In this document: piece after piece, positions 1 to 5,838 of the stretch
Numbering within the stretch: position 1 is the first letter of the stretch
How the letters are laid out: each line of letters begins with the position of its first letter
Origin: Oscillospiraceae bacterium
GTDB lineage: Bacteria > Bacillota > Clostridia > Oscillospirales > Ruminococcaceae
DNA length: 15,657 bases
NCBI GenBank assembly: GCA_018110855.1
Contig: JAGBFZ010000148.1
Coordinates: 1 to 15,657 of the forward strand
Direction: 5' to 3'
Notes under the pieces: model-generated
What the model was told of the DNA's origin: nothing
The model's database searches: none
What the model saw: only the letters and a program-made list of their open reading frames with translations
Program-made: the position numbers and the translations under genes

Positions 1-577
1 AAAATTTTTCGCCATAATCTCCCGAATGAAATACATAAACCGCTGGGGACTTATGCGAAACACCATAACCGAAAATATCAGCGAGCACAGCCTTGAAACC
101 GCATTTATCGCCCACGTACTTGCCCTTTACAGAAATGTGCGGTTCGGAGGAAATGTTGACCCCCAGCGCTGTGCCCTTCTTGCAATGTACCACGATGTCA
201 CCGAGATAATCACAGGCGACCTGCCCACCCCCGTAAAATATTACAATGCGGAAATTCGTGCGGAGTACGACAAGGTGGAGAAAATGGCAGAGGAGAAAAT
301 GCTTTCCTATCTCCCCGAGGATCTAAGAGAATATTACCGCCCGCTGCTGGGTCATACCGAAGAGGAAGGGGAGCTTTGGGAGCTTGTAAAGGCGGCTGAC
401 AAGCTTTCGGCTCTGATAAAATGCGTTGAGGAGCGGCAGATGGGCAATTCCGACTTTACCGATGCGGAAAAGTCCACCCTTGAAGCCATTCACGAAATGA
501 ACCTCCCCGAAGCGGAGGAATTCCTGAAAGAATTTATGCCCGCCTACAGCGGCACGCTGGATAAACAAACGAAATAA
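1..577 (+). CDS. yfbR: YfbR-like HD-domain 5'-deoxynucleotidase, N-terminus missing
   Basis: Predicted metal-dependent HD phosphohydrolase that dephosphorylates (deoxy)nucleoside 5'-monophosphates in the cytosol, in nucleotide salvage and pool control. The reading frame is open from base 2: eight codons (KFFAIISR) precede the first ATG at 26 and match the N-terminal region of E. coli YfbR, so the true start lies upstream of the window and the ATG at 26 is internal. Counting from that Met, the HD ligands are H21 (SEHS), H56-D57 (MYHD) and D125 (KAADKLSA). The YfbR-specific INRW segment (residues 4-7) and TGDLPTPVKY (63-72) are both present. About 183 residues from the internal Met fits the roughly 200-residue family. 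A hairpin follows the stop codon and the next genes are convergent, so this ends its transcription unit. Family assignment is confident; substrate preference is inferred from the family. Confidence 0.9.
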   Translation, partial: KFFAIISRMKYINRWGLMRNTITENISEHSLETAFIAHVLALYRNVRFGGNVDPQRCALLAMYHDVTEIITGDLPTPVKYYNAEIRAEYDKVEKMAEEKMLSYLPEDLREYYRPLLGHTEEEGELWELVKAADKLSALIKCVEERQMGNSDFTDAEKSTLEAIHEMNLPEAEEFLKEFMPAYSGTLDKQTK

Positions 578-582
578 AGTTT

Positions 583-615
583 GCGGCACCCTCAGTTGTT
601 GACAGAGAGTGCCGC
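583..615 (+). terminator. hairpin after the nucleotidase gene
   Basis: The arms GCGGCAC and GTGCCGC form a 7-bp stem five bases after the stop codon. The following tract, TTAAATATAT, is a weak T-tract, so this is a likely but imperfect intrinsic terminator for the nucleotidase gene. Its 3' arm can alternatively pair (CCGCTT with AAGCGG) with the start of the next hairpin at 630. Confidence 0.45.
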
Positions 616-621
616 TTAAAT

Positions 622-655
622 ATATAAAAGCGGTGCCGATAAAATCAGCACCGCC
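622..655 (-). terminator. intrinsic terminator of rplJ-rplL
   Basis: Read on the minus strand, GCGGTGC and GCACCGC form a 7-bp stem, extended by GAT/ATC after one mismatch, followed at once by CTTTTATATA. It begins about 30 bases after the rplL stop codon, as expected for the end of the ribosomal stalk operon. Confidence 0.75.
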
Positions 656-683
656 AAAAAGCGTTATATGTTCAAAACTCAGA

Positions 684-1058
684 TTACTTGAGCTCAACAG
701 TAGCGCCTGCAGCTTCGAGCTTAGCCTTGAGCTCTTCAGCCTCAGCCTTGGGAGCAGCTTCCTTGAGGGTCTTGGGAGCAGCCTCAACAGCCTCCTTAGC
801 CTCCTTGAGGGAGAGACCGCAAGCGTCCTTAACAGCCTTGATAACGTCCATCTTCTTGTCGCCGAAGGAAGCGAGAACAACGTCGAACTCAGTCTTCTCA
901 GCCTCAGCAGCAGCGCCTGCGCCAGCAGCAGGACCTGCAGCAGCAACAACAGCGGTTACACCGTACTTTTCCTGGATAGCTTCAACGAGCTCAGCGAGCT
1001 CAAGAACAGAAAGAACATCGATCTGGTCTAAAATTGCAGTGATCTTTTCAGATGCCAT
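684..1058 (-). CDS. rplL: 50S ribosomal protein L7/L12
   Basis: Ribosomal stalk protein, present as dimers bound to L10, that recruits and stimulates the translation GTPases. The 124-residue product has the standard architecture: an N-terminal dimerisation helix region (about 1-35), an Ala/Gly/Pro-rich flexible hinge (about 36-53, [16 protein letters not shown]), and the C-terminal factor-binding domain beginning EKTEFDVVL, with the conserved [20 protein letters not shown] helix pair. Length is normal. The start is supported by AGGAG about eight bases before the ATG on the minus strand. It lies 81 bases downstream of rplJ with no obvious promoter between, so the two are cotranscribed. Strong codon bias gives rise to long open frames on both strands here, which are not genes. 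Confidence 0.98.
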   Translation of the reverse strand: MASEKITAILDQIDVLSVLELAELVEAIQEKYGVTAVVAAAGPAAGAGAAAEAEKTEFDVVLASFGDKKMDVIKAVKDACGLSLKEAKEAVEAAPKTLKEAAPKAEAEELKAKLEAAGATVELK

Positions 1059-1097
1059 GATAATAATCTCCTTACATTTAATAAATTTTTGTTTTAC

Positions 1098-1148
1098 GCA
1101 GCATTTTTGTTTTGAGAAACAGAGCGATAATTATAACGCTTATGCTGC
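1098..1148 (-). other. possible stem spanning the rplJ-rplL junction
   Basis: On the minus strand GCAGCAT (1148-1142, covering the end of rplJ and the first base of its stop codon) is complementary to ATGCTGC (1104-1098) about 40 bases downstream in the gap. A short internal AGCG/CGCT pairing lies between them. It could be an mRNA stability or processing structure affecting the L10 to L12 ratio, or chance. Only the pairing itself is seen. Confidence 0.25.
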
Positions 1149-1649
1149 TTCCTCTGCCTTCTTGTCGGCGAGAGCCTTGAGTGTAGCTGCGAGCTTCTGC
1201 ATAGGACCCTGGAGAGAGCCAACGAGCTGAGCAAGCAGAACATCCTTGGAAGGGATCTTGGAAAGAGCCTGAACGCCCTTAGCGTCATAAACAACGCCCT
1301 CAACATATCCACCCTTGAGGTTGAACTTGTCGTCGTGTTCAGATACAAACTTACCGAGGATTCTTGCGGGAGCGGTCTGATCGTTATCGCATACAGCGAT
1401 AGCGGTAGTGCCCTCGAGAACTCCGCAGAGATCTTCGAGACCGTTCTCCTTGAGAGCGATTCTCAGCATTGTGTTCTTCTCAACGAAGTACTTAACGCCT
1501 GCCTCTCTGAGCTCCTTTCTGAGCTTGGTATCCTCCTCAACGGTGATACCCTTGTAGTCAACGAGAACGCCTGAGCAGGAGCCCTTGATAAGCTCAACGA
1601 GCTCAGCAGCTCTTGCCTTCTTGGATTCAAGAATCTTTGCGCTTGGCAT
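1140..1649 (-). CDS. rplJ: 50S ribosomal protein L10
   Basis: Ribosomal stalk base protein: it binds 23S rRNA with L11 and carries the L7/L12 dimers on its C-terminal helix. The 169-residue product begins MPSAKILESKKARAAELVEL, has the conserved core LVDYKGITVEEDTKLRKELR and VKYFVEKNTMLRIAL, and ends in an Ala/Lys-rich helix expected to hold L12. The length is typical of Firmicutes. GGAGGTG lies about eight bases before the ATG. The gene is preceded by a leader RNA with an attenuator, through which free L10 (with L12) represses its own operon. rplK and rplA, which often sit just upstream, are absent; the upstream neighbour is a lipoprotein gene with its own terminator. Confidence 0.98.
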   Translation of the reverse strand: MPSAKILESKKARAAELVELIKGSCSGVLVDYKGITVEEDTKLRKELREAGVKYFVEKNTMLRIALKENGLEDLCGVLEGTTAIAVCDNDQTAPARILGKFVSEHDDKFNLKGGYVEGVVYDAKGVQALSKIPSKDVLLAQLVGSLQGPMQKLAATLKALADKKAEEAA

Positions 1650-1691
1650 AAAATTTCACCTCCGAAAAAGATAAAAATTATGCTACCCATT

Positions 1692-1729
1692 CAAAAAAGA
1701 AAAACCTTTCCCTGCAGTACAGGAAAGGT
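1692..1729 (-). terminator. attenuator in the rplJL leader
   Basis: On the minus strand ACCTTTCC (1729-1722) pairs with GGAAAGGT (1711-1704) and is followed by TTTTTCTTTTTT. This is a complete intrinsic terminator upstream of the rplJ ribosome binding site and downstream of the L10 leader fold. That position indicates premature termination as the autoregulatory output. Confidence 0.85.
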
Positions 1730-1744
1730 GCGTACAAACATAGC

Positions 1745-1860
1745 TTAGTACAGCGATCTCTTTCCTCGGCAGGATTTACGGAAGTCGAAATTGCAGCGCG
1801 ACTGCCACCTGCTGTCTTTAGAATATGATAGCCTTATGCTGCCTGTCTTGGCAACAATAA
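1745..1860 (-). ncRNA. ribosomal protein L10 leader RNA
   Basis: The minus-strand 5' UTR of rplJ carries the two hallmark segments of the Firmicutes L10 leader: AAGACAGCAGGTGGCAGT (near 1801-1818) and, about 40 bases later, AAATCCTGCCGAGGAAAG (near 1761-1777). CAGCAGG and CCTGC can pair to close the internal hairpin. In this family L10-L12 binds the kink-turn-like region and shifts the balance to the downstream terminator, which is present at 1692-1729. Recognition is by eye; a covariance-model search would confirm the boundaries. Confidence 0.88.
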
Positions 1861-1862
1861 AT

Positions 1863-1891
1863 ATGATATCACATTTTTTCTTATTTGTCAA
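1863..1891 (-). promoter_or_regulatory. SigA promoter of rplJ-rplL
   Basis: On the minus strand, a perfect TTGACA (1891-1886) is followed by a 17-base spacer and TATCAT (1868-1863) preceded by TGA, an extended -10. Transcription would begin near 1856, just before the L10 leader. The rplJL operon is therefore independently promoted. Confidence 0.85.
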
Positions 1892-1901
1892 GAGCTTTTT
1901 T

Positions 1902-1930
1902 AAAATTTTTTCGGGGAATTTCCGAAAAAA
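1902..1930 (-). terminator. terminator of the 391-residue lipoprotein gene
   Basis: On the minus strand TTTTTTCGG and CCGAAAAAA form a perfect 9-bp stem around a 7-base loop, followed by TTTT. It sits about 20 bases after the lipoprotein stop codon and directly before the rplJL promoter. Confidence 0.7.
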
Positions 1931-1950
1931 TCCCGGAAAAACAGCTTGAT

Positions 1951-3126
1951 TCAATTGCCGCTGATATCCGCATTAATTACAGGGAGAGTGTTGTCCTCAT
2001 CGGGGTCGAAGAACGCGCCGTATTCGGCAATGCCGTTACCGTCAAACACAAAGCCGATTCCGTCAACAGCAATGATTTTTCCACCGTAAACTCTGATATC
2101 AACATCGGTATCCTCCATTAACGCAGGATATTTCTCTGCCAAACCGGGAACAGCGGAGAGATAATCACGGAACTCGGGAGATGTAGCAGCACCTTTCAGA
2201 ATACAGTAGCAGTTTCTTTCCCCGTCACGGAAAAAGGTGTTTCCCCAGCCAGCCATATTTTCGCTTCTAAGCATCGAATCGTCCGAACCGTGCATTGTAC
2301 AGCCGTACATATAGACATCGGAACTCGGTACATCTCCGTCAAAGCTGTAAATTGTGAAACAGCTTGTTCCGTCGGTATGTCCCATATTGAAGCAGTAGTG
2401 GATTTTGTTGTCGGAGTATTTTATCAGCAGGGGAGCGCCGCCAAGGGTCTGATTGGAGGCATCGTAAAGCACAGAGGCTTCTCCTTCAGAGCTTATGTAA
2501 ACAGATACATAAAAGGTTGCCGTTCCGCTCCATTCCAGAACATCAAAGGAAAGGGGAATCTGAAAAACAATGAGCGAACCCATGTTTTCCCCGTCAAATG
2601 CCGCATTCGCGCCGTATACGGGCAATGGCTCAAAATCAAATTCCGAAGCGCCCTCTCCGTTGAAAAATCTGAGATAATCCTCCGTCATAAAGTGGTATTC
2701 CCCATCGGGCGTGGGAATGTGTGTGCCGTTTTCGTAAACGAGCAGCTCCTTTGCCTGTTCGATAACGGGAGCATAAAAGGTCGATTCCTTCACCGCCTTT
2801 GCCCCAATGCTTATTGCTTCGCCGGCTATTGCAGAAATATCGTTCATTTCGATTATTTCATAGCTGAGTGGACGTGCAGACTCAAAATCCTCGGTGATGT
2901 ATGCTTTAAGGTCGAAGCTTTCGGGAATTTCGGGAGCGGCAGTTTCCGCGGTTATTGCGGTCTCCTCGGCGGTCTCCTCGGAAACGGATTCCGTTACATT
3001 TTCGGACGATACGGTTTCCGAAAGGCTTACGGAAGCGGTATCGCTTATCTCAGCTTCGGGAGCGGAAGTGCAGGCGGAAAGGAGCATTGCCGCAGCAATT
3101 CCCGCCGAAATGATATTTCTTTTCAT
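1951..3126 (-). CDS. uncharacterised secreted lipoprotein
   Basis: The 391-residue product has a lipoprotein signal peptide: MKRN, a hydrophobic core, then the lipobox LLSAC with Cys19 as the lipidation site. It should be anchored on the outer face of the membrane. Residues about 20-70 form an acidic Ser/Thr/Glu-rich low-complexity stalk (for example SVSEETAEETAITAETAAPE). The rest (about 72-391) appears to be one globular domain with many aromatic and Gly residues, several Cys (CFNMGH, YGCTMHGSD, NCYCILKG) and an acidic C-terminus. I do not recognise the family and assign no function. GGAGG lies about eight bases before the ATG; the gene has its own promoter (3159-3187) and terminator (1902-1930), so it is monocistronic. 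It is divergent from the riboswitch-controlled metal exporter, but nothing shows coregulation. Confidence 0.85.
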   Translation of the reverse strand: MKRNIISAGIAAAMLLSACTSAPEAEISDTASVSLSETVSSENVTESVSEETAEETAITAETAAPEIPESFDLKAYITEDFESARPLSYEIIEMNDISAIAGEAISIGAKAVKESTFYAPVIEQAKELLVYENGTHIPTPDGEYHFMTEDYLRFFNGEGASEFDFEPLPVYGANAAFDGENMGSLIVFQIPLSFDVLEWSGTATFYVSVYISSEGEASVLYDASNQTLGGAPLLIKYSDNKIHYCFNMGHTDGTSCFTIYSFDGDVPSSDVYMYGCTMHGSDDSMLRSENMAGWGNTFFRDGERNCYCILKGAATSPEFRDYLSAVPGLAEKYPALMEDTDVDIRVYGGKIIAVDGIGFVFDGNGIAEYGAFFDPDEDNTLPVINADISGN

Positions 3127-3158
3127 TTTATCATTCCTCCGTTTTATTTTCTATAAAA

Positions 3159-3187
3159 ATTTTATCATATTTGCCGAGGACTGTCAA
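3159..3187 (-). promoter_or_regulatory. SigA promoter of the 391-residue lipoprotein gene
   Basis: On the minus strand TTGACA (3187-3182), a 17-base spacer and TAAAAT (3164-3159) preceded by TGA form a near-consensus extended -10 promoter. The -10 box lies about 32 bases before the start codon. Confidence 0.82.
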
Positions 3188-3219
3188 TATACACATTTCT
3201 TCAAAAAACAAAAACGCAC

Positions 3220-3248
3220 TTGACAAGCTGAAAATAATATGCTATACT
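3220..3248 (+). promoter_or_regulatory. SigA promoter of the riboswitch-CDF unit
   Basis: TTGACA (3220-3225), a 17-base spacer and TATACT (3243-3248) preceded by TGC. It diverges from the lipoprotein promoter, with only 32 bases between the two -35 boxes. The start site near 3255 leaves a 5' UTR of about 225 bases before the CDF gene. Confidence 0.88.
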
Positions 3249-3271
3249 ATATATACTCTTTGCACTGCATA

Positions 3272-3392
3272 TTGATCTACAGTACAAACTGAACAGACCG
3301 TGACATATGTCATGGAGTCGGGTTACATTAGTAACAGTGGAATTATCACCCACGGGACAGTAGATGCTATTACTGGATTCGTGGGTGTTTTT
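3272..3392 (+). ncRNA. probable NiCo (czcD-type) riboswitch with expression-platform terminator
   Basis: The 5' UTR folds by eye into a four-way junction. P1 is ATCTAC (3275-3280) with GTAGAT (3360-3365). One arm is CCGTGAC/GTCATGG around ATAT (3298-3315). Another is GTTAC/GTAAC around ATTA (3322-3335). A fourth, weaker arm follows (about 3337-3353). The junction strands carry the blocks CTGAACAGACCG, GGAGTCGGGTTA, GTAACAGTGG and CACGGGACAGTAG, which I recall as characteristic of the czcD/NiCo class. The terminator 5' arm overlaps the 3' side of the aptamer, so metal binding would prevent termination (an ON switch). A Ni/Co-sensing RNA fits the CDF exporter it precedes. Class assignment is from memory of the consensus; a covariance search would settle it. 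Confidence 0.78.
3347..3392 (+). terminator. riboswitch expression-platform terminator
   Basis: CACCCACG (3347-3354) pairs perfectly with CGTGGGTG (3380-3387), followed by TTTTTG. It lies about 90 bases before the CDF start codon. Its left arm is shared with the fourth aptamer stem and the GGGACAG junction strand, making the two folds mutually exclusive. Confidence 0.85.
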
Positions 3393-3479
3393 GTATATTT
3401 TTATAAAAATCGGTTTACATAATCCCCCACAGATATTTGGTGCCATAGAGCTATCTTAATATTTTTGGAGGTAACTGTT

Positions 3480-4421
3480 ATGGAAAACAAAAACACAATG
3501 ACAATGATGGAAAAGGAAGCAGGAACCGATTTTCAGGCGATCGCAAACAGGGTATCGGTCATTACGATAATTGAAAATGCGGTGCTTTCTCTTGTTAAGC
3601 TCCTTGCGGGAATCATCGCTCATTCGGGAGCGATGATAAGCGATGCGGTACATTCCGCTTCCGATGTGTTCAGCACAATCGTTGTAATTATCGGAATAAA
3701 GCTTGCTTCAAAGGAAGCCGATAAGGAGCATCCTTACGGGCATGAGCGCCTTGAATGTGTGGCGGCGATACTTCTGTCGGTGGTACTGTTCATAACGGGT
3801 CTCGGAATAGGGGCGGACGCACTTAAAAAGATAACAAGCGGAAATTACAGCGAGCTTCAGACCCCGGGCGTTCTTGCCCTTGCGGCAGCTATTATTTCCA
3901 TAGCCGCAAAGGAAGGAATGTATTGGTACACAAGGCATTACGCAAAGAAGATAGATTCAAGCGCACTGATGGCTGACGCATGGCATCACCGCTCGGACGC
4001 ATTTTCGTCCATAGGCGCTCTGATAGGTATTGCGGGAGCAAGGCTGGGCTTTCCCGTTATGGACCCCATTGCCAGCCTTGTGATATTCGTATTTATCGCA
4101 AAGGCTGCCTTTGATATTTTCAAGGACGCCATGAATAAAATGGTAGACCATTCCTGCGATGAGGAAACTGAGAAGGAAATTTATGACTGTGTTATGAAAA
4201 ATGACATGGTAATGGGAATTGACCTGCTCCAGACCCGTGTGTTCGGAAATAAAATTTATGTTGATGTGGAGATAAGCGCAGACGGCTCATACACACTGCG
4301 TGAGGCACATCACATTGCGGAGAGCGTACATAACGATATTGAGCAGACCTTCCCCAAGGTAAAGCACATCATGGTACACGTTAATCCCGCAGATGATATC
4401 TCGCCCGAAGAAGAAAAGTAA
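3480..4421 (+). CDS. cation diffusion facilitator (CDF) family metal efflux transporter
   Basis: Membrane antiporter expected to export divalent metal ions in exchange for protons. The 313-residue product has about six hydrophobic segments across residues 25-225 and a cytoplasmic C-terminal domain (about 226-300) with the ferredoxin-like CDF fold (VHNDIEQTFPKVKHIMVHVNP). The transport-site motifs are SDAVHSASD (D55, H58, D62) in TM2 and ADAWHHRSD (D166, H169, D173) in TM5, giving the HxxxD pairs expected of Zn/Co/Ni-type CDFs; HPYGHERLE (84-92) follows TM2. The ATG at 3480 is chosen because GGAGG ends eight bases before it; an in-frame TTG at 3465 would overlap that site. The probable NiCo riboswitch upstream points to Ni or Co as the physiological substrate. 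No terminator is seen before yitT, so read-through is possible. Confidence 0.93.
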   Translation: MENKNTMTMMEKEAGTDFQAIANRVSVITIIENAVLSLVKLLAGIIAHSGAMISDAVHSASDVFSTIVVIIGIKLASKEADKEHPYGHERLECVAAILLSVVLFITGLGIGADALKKITSGNYSELQTPGVLALAAAIISIAAKEGMYWYTRHYAKKIDSSALMADAWHHRSDAFSSIGALIGIAGARLGFPVMDPIASLVIFVFIAKAAFDIFKDAMNKMVDHSCDEETEKEIYDCVMKNDMVMGIDLLQTRVFGNKIYVDVEISADGSYTLREAHHIAESVHNDIEQTFPKVKHIMVHVNPADDISPEEEK

Positions 4422-4427
4422 TATCCG

Positions 4428-4457
4428 TTGACATCCTTCCGTATTATGTAGTATAAT
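4428..4457 (+). promoter_or_regulatory. SigA promoter of yitT
   Basis: TTGACA (4428-4433) and TATAAT (4452-4457), both consensus hexamers, with an 18-base spacer. It begins seven bases after the CDF stop codon. Confidence 0.8.
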
Positions 4458-4488
4458 TATAAAAAAGAGAATTTGGAAAGGAAGGATG
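4432..4488 (+). repeat. inverted repeat spanning the yitT promoter and ribosome binding site
   Basis: CATCCTTCC (4432-4440) and GGAAGGATG (4480-4488) are perfect 9-base complements. The left arm overlaps the -35 element and spacer, and the right arm contains the Shine-Dalgarno sequence. In RNA reading through from the CDF gene the hairpin would mask the yitT ribosome binding site. Transcripts starting at the yitT promoter (near 4464) would lack the left arm and be freely translated. Confidence 0.5.
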
Positions 4489-4493
4489 TTTGA

Positions 4494-5387
4494 GTGAAGA
4501 AAAAAAGCATTTCGGGGGATTTCAGGCTGATAAATTTCCTGCTGCTGTTTGCTGCGGGTATTGTGAACGCCATCGGAGTAAATCTGTTTTTAGCCCCTGT
4601 TCATCTTTACGACAGCGGCATTTCGGGAACCTCAATGCTGCTGTGCAGGCTGTTTCCGACGGTTCCCATGTCGGTTTTCCTTATTATACTGAACGTTCCG
4701 CTTTTTATTTACGGCACGAAAATGCAGGGGAAGCATTTTACGGTATATTCCATCTTTGCGGTGGTGGTGTACTCGGCGGCATCTTACATAATAACGTATA
4801 TGAGCGGATTTGATCTCAGTGCAGGCTCGCCCATTGCAGGCAGCGATCTGCTTCTCTGCGCCATATTCGGAGGACTTATCTCGGGCGTGGGAAGCGGTCT
4901 TACGATCCGATTCGGGGGTGCCATTGACGGCATTGAGGTTATGGCGGTGATATTTGCAAAGGGGCTGGGGCTTACGGTAGGCAACTTTGTTATGATTTAC
5001 AATGCTGTGCTGTACATCTGCGCAGGAGCGATCCTTAATGATTTTATACTGCCGCTGTATTCCATAATCACCTACTGCGCCGCCATCAAGACTGTGGATT
5101 TCATTGTTGAGGGCTTTGACAAGGCAAAGTCCGCTATGATAATCACAAGCAAAAAGGACGAGATAAGCGAGGACCTTTCCGAGACCTTCGGGCATGGAAT
5201 TACTCATATTCAGTCCCACGGCTATTACAAGGGCAAGGAACAGACCATAATTTACTTTGTGGTCAACCGTTTCCAGATAGCAAGGCTCAAGGCAATTGTG
5301 GCAAAGCATGACAAAAAGGCGTTTGTGACCATTACCGATGTTTCGGACATTATGGGCAGCAGCCTGAAATCGGAGAAAAACGAATAA
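4494..5387 (+). CDS. yitT: YitT family membrane protein (DUF161/DUF2179)
   Basis: Integral membrane protein of unknown biochemical role; the family is widespread in Firmicutes. The 297-residue product has several hydrophobic segments in residues about 10-205, including the family-typical GIVNAIGVNLFLAPVHLYDSG, GGLISGVGSGL and FGGAIDGIEVMAVIF. The soluble C-terminal DUF2179 domain (about 210-287) has SAMIITSKKDEIS, HGITHIQSHGYYKGKE and ITDVSDIMG. Length is normal. The start is GTG, supported by AAGGAAGG eight bases upstream. It has its own consensus promoter and a strong terminator, so it is at least partly independent of the metal exporter upstream. Family assignment is sure; substrate or function cannot be stated. 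Confidence 0.93.
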   Translation: MKKKSISGDFRLINFLLLFAAGIVNAIGVNLFLAPVHLYDSGISGTSMLLCRLFPTVPMSVFLIILNVPLFIYGTKMQGKHFTVYSIFAVVVYSAASYIITYMSGFDLSAGSPIAGSDLLLCAIFGGLISGVGSGLTIRFGGAIDGIEVMAVIFAKGLGLTVGNFVMIYNAVLYICAGAILNDFILPLYSIITYCAAIKTVDFIVEGFDKAKSAMIITSKKDEISEDLSETFGHGITHIQSHGYYKGKEQTIIYFVVNRFQIARLKAIVAKHDKKAFVTITDVSDIMGSSLKSEKNE

Positions 5388-5393
5388 AAATTA

Positions 5394-5432
5394 TTCCCGA
5401 TCATACCGTGATTCCTGCGGTATGATCGGGAA
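5394..5432. terminator. bidirectional terminator between yitT and the DUF3237-like gene
   Basis: A perfect 15-bp stem (TTCCCGATCATACCG at 5394-5408 with its complement at 5418-5432) around a 9-base loop. It is followed by TTGTGTT on the plus strand and by TAATTTTTATT on the minus strand. It lies six bases after yitT and six bases beyond the convergent gene, so it serves both, with the better T-tract for minus-strand transcripts. Confidence 0.88.
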
Positions 5433-5437
5433 TTGTG

Positions 5438-5818
5438 TTATCCCCAAACAGAAACTATAACGCCGCCTTCCATTGGGGAAAGCTCAGCTTTCAGTTCTGC
5501 TGTTTCAAATTTACTGAGAGCTTTGCTGTCAGTTACTATCCGGGGAGTAAGACCTATCTCAAGGCTGCCGTTATTCTCAATGAAGATGCGGCATCTCTCT
5601 CCGTCAATGTCCGTTCCCTCAAGCATATATCTTGCAGATAGGAACCATTTTCCCTCGGGGGAAGAAACTTGGGTGTCAACTCCTGTTCCAATGACATTAC
5701 CGTTAAAATACGTTCCTTCAGCCTTTCCGATGAACGAAACCATGTTTATACCACGGGTTTTTCCTTTAACGCCAATCTCTTCTTTGATATCAACATAGAG
5801 ATCAAAAAGTTTTTCCAT
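5438..5818 (-). CDS. DUF3237-like small protein
   Basis: The 126-residue cytosolic product (no signal peptide or membrane segment) begins MEKLFDLYVDIKEEIG. It appears to be one beta-rich domain with VIGTGVDTQ, ARYMLEGTD and RIFIENNGSLE in order. The pattern resembles the DUF3237 family, a small beta-barrel fold of unknown function; that identification is from memory. An ATG two codons earlier (5824) is rejected because GGGGA abuts it, whereas the ATG at 5818 sits six bases after GGGGA. It is the last gene of a five-gene minus-strand run, 20 bases downstream of comM, and ends at the bidirectional terminator. No pathway can be assigned. Confidence 0.8.
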   Translation of the reverse strand: MEKLFDLYVDIKEEIGVKGKTRGINMVSFIGKAEGTYFNGNVIGTGVDTQVSSPEGKWFLSARYMLEGTDIDGERCRIFIENNGSLEIGLTPRIVTDSKALSKFETAELKAELSPMEGGVIVSVWG

Positions 5819-5838
5819 AAACATTCCCCACTAAAAAA

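Noticed and set aside
609..1574. Long plus-strand open frames opposite rplJ and rplL
   Set aside because: They are antisense shadows created by strong codon bias of the ribosomal protein genes; no ribosome sites and low-complexity Ser/Leu-rich translations.
1745..1954. 69-residue minus-strand open frame before rplJ
   Set aside because: It lies over the promoter, terminator and L10 leader RNA and lacks a ribosome site.
2290..3156. 288-residue plus-strand open frame opposite the lipoprotein gene
   Set aside because: The minus-strand frame has a lipobox, GGAGG site, promoter and terminator; the plus frame has none of these and no recognisable domain.
3272..3392. Leader considered as a yybP-ykoY manganese riboswitch
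   Set aside because: The characteristic yybP-ykoY paired loops were not found; four-way junction and GGGACAG-type blocks fit the NiCo class better.
3465..3479. Upstream TTG start for the CDF gene
   Set aside because: It would overlap the GGAGG ribosome site; the ATG at 3480 has ideal spacing.
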